Of a DNA stretch of 64,000 nt, positions 56,454 to 64,000 are shown piece by piece (the stretch's first letter is position 1; each line of letters begins with the position of its first letter). The notes under the pieces were generated by a model. The model was given only the letters and a program-made list of their open reading frames with translations, ran no database searches and had not been told where the DNA came from. The DNA is from Nigrospora sphaerica. Its lineage: Eukaryota > Ascomycota > Sordariomycetes > Amphisphaeriales > Apiosporaceae. Both the position numbers and the translations under genes were made by a program. Where the stretch lies: NCBI GenBank assembly GCA_018287875.1, contig JAGVVL010000018.1, positions 3,526,501-3,590,500 on the forward strand. The letters are read 5' to 3'.

Positions 56454-59400
56454 ATGTCCAAGCATTCGGAACCCCAGCGGGAGCGTGAGGTCCAGCGCCT
56501 CTACCAGGGCTGGCTGTCTGCCCAGGGCTCCTCGCTCAATGTCGCCCTCAATGTCGACAGCATCGCCGCCCCCGACCTTCACGGCAACGGCTACAAGCCG
56601 CAGGCCTCCGAGGACCGCGCCCTCACCGCCTTTGCCCAGCTGGCCGTCCTGAAGCTGGACGTTCGTCGTGCCATGGTGTCGCTCATTGACCGCGACACCC
56701 AGATGATCCTGGCCGAGGCCACCAACCGTCTGCGCTTCGGGCAGGCCCCCGAAGACGAGCTGTGGCTGGGAAGCACCATACTGTCACGGCCCGATGCCGT
56801 CTGCGAACATGCCTTGCGAAACACCTACACGGCACGCGACCCCCACGATGAGACCGTCATTTACACGGCCCCCGCGCTTGTCATACCCGACTGCCGCCTC
56901 GACAGCCGATTCGACACGCGTCCCTATGTCGTCTGCGAGCCCGGTGTCCGTTTCTATGCTGGCGTGCCCATAACCTCGCCCACGGGGCACCGGATTGGCG
57001 TCTATGCCGTGTCAGACGAGCGCCCGCGCTTTGGTCTCACCGTCGAAGAGCTACACTTCATGCAGGGCGTCGCGGCCGCCGTCATGGACCACCTCGAATG
57101 GGCGCGCGATCGTGTCGACCGCTTCAAAGGTGAGCGCATCGTGCGCGGCTTGGCTTCCTTCATCGAGGGGTCCTCGGCCACCAACCCGCCCGGTCAGGAG
57201 AACGAGCTCTCCAGGACTCCTTCTGCGTCGCGCCCTCCCCAGATCTCCCTAACGTCACGCAGACGGCCGCTCTCGCGCAACTCGTCCTACAGCCGGCACA
57301 TTACCAACGCGGACGGTACCACCAACGAACACCTACCCACCCCCGGCGTTTCGTCGGCAACCGCCCCCAAGGATAGAAGCTCCTCGAAGCAAGGCAACCA
57401 AGCACAGCCAAAGCCCGACGGCTTGGCGACCATGTACACACGGGCCGCCGAGCTGTTGCGCCAGTCCACGCTCGCTGACGGCGTTGTTTTGTTTGGCGCC
57501 TCGGCCAGCAACAGCAAGCGGCTGTCTAGCGGCGCAGCCGTCGCGGGCGGGCTCCCGTCATCCGACGACGACGAGCTATCAGTTCCTGTGACGTCGGGAT
57601 CGGAGGGCGTCGGCTTGGATAGTTCCGACTCGGACACTTCTCCGTCGGGCCGGCCTTGCAAAATACTGGCCTATGCCTTGGCCGACGAACAGGCGCGCGC
57701 TGACATCGAGCAGGGCTCCGCCTTGACACTTGGCACCCTCGAGAGGTACTTCTCCATGTACCCCAAGGGCAAGACGTTCTCTTTCACCAACGAAGGCGCT
57801 GGTATCTCCTCCGAGGACGACAGCGCGAGCGATAGAGAACCCGGGAAGACGGCGACCGATTCTGGCGATGCGACCAACGGGTTTCGGAGGCGGCGCGCGG
57901 CGCGGATGGACCACAAGGAACTGCTCAAGAAGATCCCGGGAGCCAAGTCGGTCGTGTTCGTGCCCTTGTATGACCACAGCGAGGATCGGCTCGCTGGCGG
58001 TTGCTTCTTGTGGACTTCAGTCATGGGCCGCATGATGAACTTGGACGAAGACTTATCGTACCTGCGTGCCTTCGGCAACAGCATCATGAGCGAGGTCGGC
58101 CGGATCAACACGCAAAAGAACGAAGCGGCCAAGACGACCTTTATTGCCAGCATGAGCCACGAACTGCGCAGCCCGTTGCACGGTATCCTGGGCGCCGCCG
58201 AGTTCCTCATGGATACAGCGACGGACTCCTATCAGTCCGGCCTCATCACGTCCATCTCGACCTGCGGGAAGACGCTATTGGACACGCTGAACCACGTTCT
58301 CGACTACAGTAAAATTAACAAGCTGGGGCGCGCGCAGATGCGGAGGAATGCGCGGCAGAACAAGCTCATCAATCTGGCCTCCGACTCGTCCCTGGAAAGC
58401 TTGAACATGACGGCTGTGGTCGATCTCGCCATCTTGGTTGAAGAAGTGGTGGACGCCGTCACGGCTGGCCACACGTTCAAGAAGCTGCCGGGGCTTGTGC
58501 TATCGCAGACTTCCAAGTCCACCGTCAGTGCTTCGGTGAACACCATGTCGGGCGGCAACCCCGAGGCGGCGGGGCCCGAGGGTACCGTGTCGGTGCTGCT
58601 CGACATCTGCCCCAGGGCATCTTGGATGGTGCGCACACAGCCGGGTGCATTGCGCCGGATCATCATGAACCTGCTCGGCAACGCGCTCAAGTACACATCG
58701 TCGGGATTTGTTCAGGTTACGCTCCGTGCCACCGAGGACAGTCGAAAGGGCAAAACATCGGCAATGGTGCAGGTCGTGGATAGTGGAAAAGGTATGTCGG
58801 AGGAGTTCCAGCGAGACAGGCTGTTCGTGCCATTCAGCCAGGAGGACTCGTTCCAGCCAGGCACCGGCCTGGGCCTGAGTATCGTCAAGCAGATCGTCGA
58901 CTCGCTGGGCGGGTCGATCGAAGTCAAGTCAGAGCAATACAAGGGCACCGAGGTGACTGTTCACCTGAACCTCTCGGCAGTACCCGATGACTCGCCTCTC
59001 CACCCAGACGAGGAAATGCACGCCATCGCGCAGCGGACCAAGGGGCAGAGCCTGGTAATCCTGGACTGCGAGAGTCCTACCCAGCCGCCCGCTCTCACGC
59101 AGCAGATCCATAGACTGAACGAGACGCTGGCCACGACTTGCCGGCTCTGGTTTGAGATGGAAGCCACACGCGAAACCGTTCCGTCAGCCGACGCCGACCT
59201 CTTCCTGTTTTGCGAACCGCCCTCGGTCGAGGCCCTACAGCAGCGCTTCCGGCAGACGGACGCGCATCGCAAGAATCCAGAAATACCCATCGTTATCGTC
59301 TGCCTTAATGCCGAAGAGGCCATCAAGGTATCCCAAAACCAGGGCCGGGCCCTGACGGATCTTGGCAAGATTGTGGAGGTGATTCCGCAGCCGTAAGTCA

Positions 59401-60213
59401 TGGATAGGCACCCATGTGAACGCTTTGGCGGCGACTAACCTTTTGGCCAGATGCGGACCCAGAAAACTGGCCAAGGTTTTCTCCCACTGCCTGCAGAGGA
59501 GGGACGAAATGGTGAACGACACCGACGACAGCGGCGCCGGGACGCCCGATCTGTCGGAAGCCCAGAAGGCGCTCCAACGAAATTCGACGGAGCCCAGCAC
59601 GCAGACGCAGCAGCCCGTTCCCGAGGTCAAGCTGGAACGGAAGGACTCGGTGATACAGAACAACACGCCGCCTCAGAAGCCCGTTGACACGGTGCCGGCC
59701 ACCGACGGCCTGCCGCAATCATCGCCACCACCGCTCAACCCCGCGACACCTTCCCTGCAGGAACAGGCGGGCGCCCAAGGGCCGGGCCGGGCAGCGGGAT
59801 CCCAAAACCACGTGCTCTTGGTGGACGACAACAAGATCAACCTCCAGCTGCTCGTTATGTTCATGAAGAAATGCGGTTATACGTTTGAAGAAGCCGAAAA
59901 CGGGCAAGAAGCGCTGGACAGGTTCAAAGAGGCCTATCTCCCGGGGCCGCACTGCAATGGCATAGACTCGGCCCGCCGATTTGATTTTGTTCTCATGGAC
60001 ATCAGCATGCCCGTCATGAATGGTCTGGAAGCGACGCGGCACATACGCGACTTTGAGCGCGAGAACGAGCTAGACCGCACCAACATCATTGCCCTGACGG
60101 GTCTCGCAAGCGCCGACGCGCAGCGCGACGCCAAGGCAGCAGGAGTCGACGTCTTCCTGCCCAAACCGGTGCGCTTTGCCGAGCTCAAAAAGCTGCTCAC
60201 GGCCAAGGTATAG
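56454..60213 (+). CDS. Hybrid histidine kinase with N-terminal GAF domain
   Basis: Two exons, 56454-59392 and 59451-60213, give 1233 residues. Order: GAF domain (about 40-215; ends LTVEELHFMQGVAAAVMDHL), a disordered Ser-rich region (230-480), HisKA with ASMSHELRSPLHGILG (phospho-His near 569), HATPase_c with N-box IIMNLLGNALKYTSSG and G-boxes VVDSGKGM and GTGLGLSIVKQIVDSLGG, then a receiver-like segment lacking the phospho-Asp pattern (about 860-985), and a C-terminal receiver with LLVDDNKINLQLL, FDFVLMDISMPVMNG (Asp near 1163) and LPKPV. Signals would pass from His to Asp and through a phosphotransfer protein to response regulators. The intron joins IPQP to CGPRKLAK. No membrane helix, so a cytosolic sensor; ligand unknown. 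Fungal class not assigned. Confidence 0.93.
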
Positions 60214-60753
60214 CGAGCGGGGGAGATGAACAATAACATAGCGACAACCAGGGTGGCTAGAGACACGGTGGCGCAAGGGAACACGAAAACGGCATAGCAT
60301 ATACATCTGTGTTGCGGCATACAGAGGTGGGCGTTTGGAGCCAAGGCATGCGAAAGGATCAGTCATATCGGGTTTCTCGTTCCCCCAGAGGTGGGATCGG
60401 GAGCCACGGGGCGTTGCGTTTGAGTTGGTCGGGTTTTGGGACCGATGAGGGTCGACCTGGGAGGGGGTGTCGGTGTCGCGAGAGGGACCTTGGTGTCTCG
60501 TACATAGTACGAAAGGCTATTTGTAATGGCGCATGCGCATACCAAGTCATCAATGGCAATTCCCCAAATACCCTCCATTATCATGGCTTCGGCCGACGTC
60601 CCCGCGTTCGTCCGTTGTATTTGCGCCGCCCGCCCGGTCAGTGAGTGCGGTGTGGAGATAGGAAATGTCATCTCTGTTGCAGCCGCGGCCCACCCTTGGT
60701 GCCCAGCGTCTCTTCGCATCGGCTACTACGCCCCCATCCAGTGGCCGAGATAG

Positions 60754-60809
<56 letters not shown>

Positions 60810-61126
60810 TGTGGTTCCTCTGCGCAAAGTGTGTGGATATGGGTTTGTGTGTGCGTGGGTGGGGGATTGCGGGGAATCGGGCGGCCGTGCTGTCACAAAC
60901 GCAAGGGGTGTACATGTGTAAGAGCCGGCGCCAGCCCCTCACGGGTCACCAAATTGCACCACGGGCGGCGGTAGCGTCTGCGCACATAATTCACTGAGCT
61001 CCTTCCCGGAGTCTAAGGCCCCCTCGGGGACGACGGGCTCGGCCATGGCGTATTTTGCTTAGCAAAGCTCTTCTATTAAAAGTGTGTAACCCCCTCCCCC
61101 TGCCCTTCCTGCCCCTGGGCGCGAGC
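60214..61126. other. Tail-to-tail 3' region with microsatellite
   Basis: Holds both 3' UTRs (kinase and SLY1); no gene seen. The GA repeat at 60751-60807 lies here. Confidence 0.5.
60751..60807. repeat. (GA)n microsatellite
   Basis: About 57 bp of GAGA with a few A interruptions in the first part and about 18 uninterrupted units after. Confidence 0.9.
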
Positions 61127-63444
61127 CTAGCCGGCGACCTCCTGGCCGAGGCGAGCCAAGGGCCCCTCGACGAACTCGGTGGCGTTCATGATCTCGGTGG
61201 CGCCGTAGATGGCGCGCTTCCGCGCGCGGTCGTGGCCGCCGGCGCCAGTGCGGGCGACCCACTCCTGCAGGTTGCCGTACTCGTCCATACTGCCGCCGCC
61301 GACGACGAAGACAATGGCATCCGTGTAGCCCTGGCGGCGCTGGCCGAAGCTGGCGCCCATGCCGGGCCCCTGGGCGCCGGGCAGACCGCCAGGCACGTGG
61401 CCGGCGCCCGCTCGCACGGCGCTGGCCGGCGGCATCGTGCCCCGCGCGTTGGCGCTGCGCGGGTCGTAGAACATGTACCCCTCCGTCTTGGCCAGCGCCG
61501 ACGACGACGCCGCCTGCGGGTCCATGATGGACTCGACGATCTTGGTGATGGTCAGGTCACGGTTGACCGGGATCAGGTTCTTCAGCGCCCCGCTCAGCGA
61601 GTCGAGGTTGAAGCCGCCCGGGAGCGCCACGCCCGCGTCCTTCACACGGTCTGTCAGCCGTGTCGACAGATTGGAGAAGCGGCCAAACAGGTCCGACCCC
61701 GGCTGCGACGCCGGCTGCGCTGGGTTGTTGACGGTTGCCAGTTGCGTCATTTTAGTCGTCGCGCGGACCCTGTCGCGCATGTTAGCAGGCCGCTCGGCGC
61801 TTTCTTTCTCACGACTTACTGCCGGATGTAGGGAAGCGAGGTGGTATTGACGCCAGCAGCCTTCAGCGCCTCCTCGAACTGCGTCCATTCCGCCCGGCTG
61901 ACTTCTTGCTCCGTGCTCAAAAACCATATGATGAACAGGCGGAGTTTGTCCAGCGATTGATTCCCGCGCGCCTGGTCTTTGATGACCTCGAGTACCTGCG
62001 CCTTGGTTTGCTTCATGACGTTCTCCTCCATCTCAAAGTAGCTGTCGAGTTGCCGGTTTTTGATGCCAGTCAGCAGCGCCGCCAAGATGTTCATGTGCAT
62101 ATCGAGCGTGGTTTTCCTCTCAGTCAACTCGGGCAGCAGCGTTATGGCCGCCTTCAGGTGTTGCGCCTTGGCGCTCGTGTCGTTCTGAAGGTCCTCGAAT
62201 GACGAACCGCCCGTTTTCTTGCTGATTTCGGCCGACTCCTCCTTCCACTTGGTCAACTCGGCGTCGATGTCCTCGGCCACCTGGGGGAAAGGCAGGGCAG
62301 CATTCTTCTCCCAGAAAAAGTCGGTCGCCGTCAAGTCGTACGACTTCTTCTGCGTACCCCGGGCGGGGTTACCTTCTTCCATCGGCGTCTCGATGGTGAT
62401 GCGATTCAGCTTCATATTGAGAACATCGTGCACAAGCGACTGGTAGGTCCACGAGTGGGACAGCATGGGGTTGAGGTCCACATTGCGATCCAGCAAGATG
62501 AGAACGGGTCGCGACGCGGGTGTGCCCGCAGACGAGGCCGGCCGCGCATTCGACGAGAACAGGTTGTCTTTGGAGTTAAGCACGTGGTCGCGTAGCTTCC
62601 TGTCCAGCTTGCCGGCAATCATCTCGGCGGCGGCGCCCTTGGGACACCGGATGATGGGGATGACGCCCATCGTCACCACTACGCTGAACAGGCCGCTGAC
62701 GATTTTGTCAACGACGTGGTCCAGCTCCTCGTCGTTGGTCTTTGCGCTGTTGAGGGCCCAGTACGTGTTCTCTTTCTGCATGCTAAGGCTGAACAGGTCG
62801 GGCTCGGATACGACAAAGTTGAGGTACTGATCGAACAGCTGCGCAAGGGGTTAGTCGGATGGTGCCGGCCACGCCGCGCCCGGCAGCGCCCCGGCAGGGC
62901 ATATTGGTGGGTGTTGCGAACCTGTGCTATGTGTTCTGATGTGCCGGCCGTGGCCGTCTGGCTAGCAAAGTCTTCCAGGAGGGGCCGGGGTATCGAGGAG
63001 GTGAAGTTGATGTAGGCGGGCGTGTACAAGCCCTTCTGGAGGTCTGCAGTGATGGCTTGGAGGTTCTGGGGCGTCGGCTCGAGCAGGTAGATGACGGGGA
63101 CGTCGGGGATGGGATGGCGCGAGGATTTAATGTGCCTGGAAGGCCCCGTGAGCTTGCGCCAGACGCGGATCGGGGAGAGTAAGAGCCTACAGGTGCATGG
63201 TAACGCCCATAGCGCGCAGGTCGTTCACACGCAGCACGCTGCTAATGACATCGCGGCCGAGGTCGTCAAAGACGAGGACCTTCCAGATGGGCTCGCCGTC
63301 GGCGGTCAGGATGGGGCCTTGGGGTGCCAGCACGCCATTGTGCGGCTCGTCATCGTCTTTCAGCTCGATAGTTTCGTTGAGGTTCAGGATCTTGCGCAGA
63401 GAGGCGATCTGGCGGTCGCGGAGCGAGTGGCCTTTGGCGGCCAT
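61127..63444 (-). CDS. SLY1: Sec1/Munc18 family SNARE regulator SLY1
   Basis: Four exons: 63444-63191, 63135-62922, 62838-61820 and 61769-61127, giving 709 residues, close to yeast Sly1. Family features: SLRDRQIASLRKILNLNE at the N-terminus, KVLVFDDLGRDVISSVLRV, VIYLLEPTPQNLQAI, the central VLILLDRNVDLNPMLSHSWTYQSLVHDV block and a C-terminal AIVFVVGGGSMDEYGNLQEW with the glycine-rich strand typical of the family. Sly1 binds the syntaxin Sed5 and activates SNARE complexes in ER-Golgi transport; it is essential in yeast. A (CT)n tract lies 27-58 bp upstream of the start codon. Confidence 0.95.
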
Positions 63445-63470
63445 GGCGGGAATGCTGCGGGCGCGCGCGC

Positions 63471-63497
63471 GCTCTCTCTCTCTCTCTCTCTCTCTCG
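63471..63497. repeat. (CT)n microsatellite in the SLY1 leader
   Basis: About 13 CT units at 63471-63497, upstream of the SLY1 start on the minus strand (reads AG there). Confidence 0.85.
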
Positions 63498-64000
63498 GCG
63501 GGTGCGGGCGACGTGTTGGGCGAGGGAACGGGCGAGGCCGGGTTGAAGCTATCGCGAAAGGATCCGTTCTGGCGTCATGTGCAGTAGTCCGAGGGTCTGG
63601 GATGTTCCTGGACTGGGACTGACACCGACATCTGCACCTGCTGCCTGCAACACGTATGCCTGGTGGCGGCGGTGGTATTGGTGATACGTGTGCCTACTGA
63701 GTGCTAGTTGCGAGTGGCCCTGACGGTAGTGGGGCAACGGCATGGAAGCGGCCGATCCAAGGCTGGGGGTCCTCGGAAGGCACGCGCGACAAAAGTATCG
63801 CTGCAAGTACCGTGCGAAGAACACAACGGCCAAAGAATGACTTGAATGGGTAGGTATTCATAGCCCGGGAAGCTCAAGCGAGCGAACGAACGTGAAGATA
63901 TTACAGTGTAAAAGGTGATTGGGACCAGATCACAGCGGGTTGCCAATGGAAGCAATCAAGCGATGAGTGGTGCTGCCGAACAACCTCCCTACGAATCAAC
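63498..64000. promoter_or_regulatory. SLY1 upstream region to the right edge
   Basis: No gene supported in the last 500 bp; probable promoter of SLY1. Confidence 0.45.

Noticed and set aside
1..64000. CRISPR arrays, rRNA operons or bacterial operon signals
   Set aside because: No regularly spaced repeats or rRNA-like sequence; the window is eukaryotic with spliceosomal introns.

Overview
The window is nuclear DNA of a filamentous ascomycete (Pezizomycotina, most likely Sordariomycetes). Genes carry short 50-100 nt introns with GTRNGT...YAG borders and CTRAC branch points, coding DNA is GC-rich, families are typical of moulds (UstYa/DUF3328, killer-toxin-like GH18 chitinase, LysM proteins, secretory lipase), and transposons carry transition-type stop codons as expected of repeat-induced point mutation (RIP). 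Exon structures were built by hand from splice consensus, phase and family motifs.

Layout. 1-5000: four UstYa-like genes in alternating orientation, a fragment of a secondary-metabolite or RiPP-type locus that probably continues past the left edge. 6384-16092: a three-layer nested transposon. A 1.9-kb pogo/Fot1-like element (TIRs at 6386 and 16090, TA duplication) is split by a 5.9-kb Ty3/gypsy chromovirus (identical-length LTRs, ATACA duplication) and by a second pogo-like element (44-bp TIRs, TA duplication). All three are inactivated. 16366-17001: an orphan hypothetical gene. 18152-27472: a killer-toxin-like locus with an internally duplicated unknown protein, a 1182-residue chitin-binding/GH18 protein with a long C-terminal extension that may hold a NucA/NucB-like nuclease, and a divergently transcribed multi-LysM secreted protein. 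28096-29800: eroded remains that look like a second killer-type chitinase.

30373-64000 is a more ordinary arm: MFS transporter, secreted lipase, phosphopantothenoylcysteine decarboxylase, monothiol glutaredoxin (GRX5) tail-to-tail with gamma-glutamyltranspeptidase, an F-box protein, a TXNDC17-like thioredoxin, a secreted short tyrosinase, a hypothetical ORF with an in-frame stop, a GAF-containing hybrid histidine kinase and the SNARE regulator SLY1. Long gene-poor, partly AT-rich gaps separate these genes.

The most interesting part is the killer-toxin-like locus: chitin-binding delivery module, chitinase, hydrophobic segment and possible nuclease in one polypeptide, with a LysM partner on one side and a same-strand duplicated protein on the other that could be a self-protection factor (inference).
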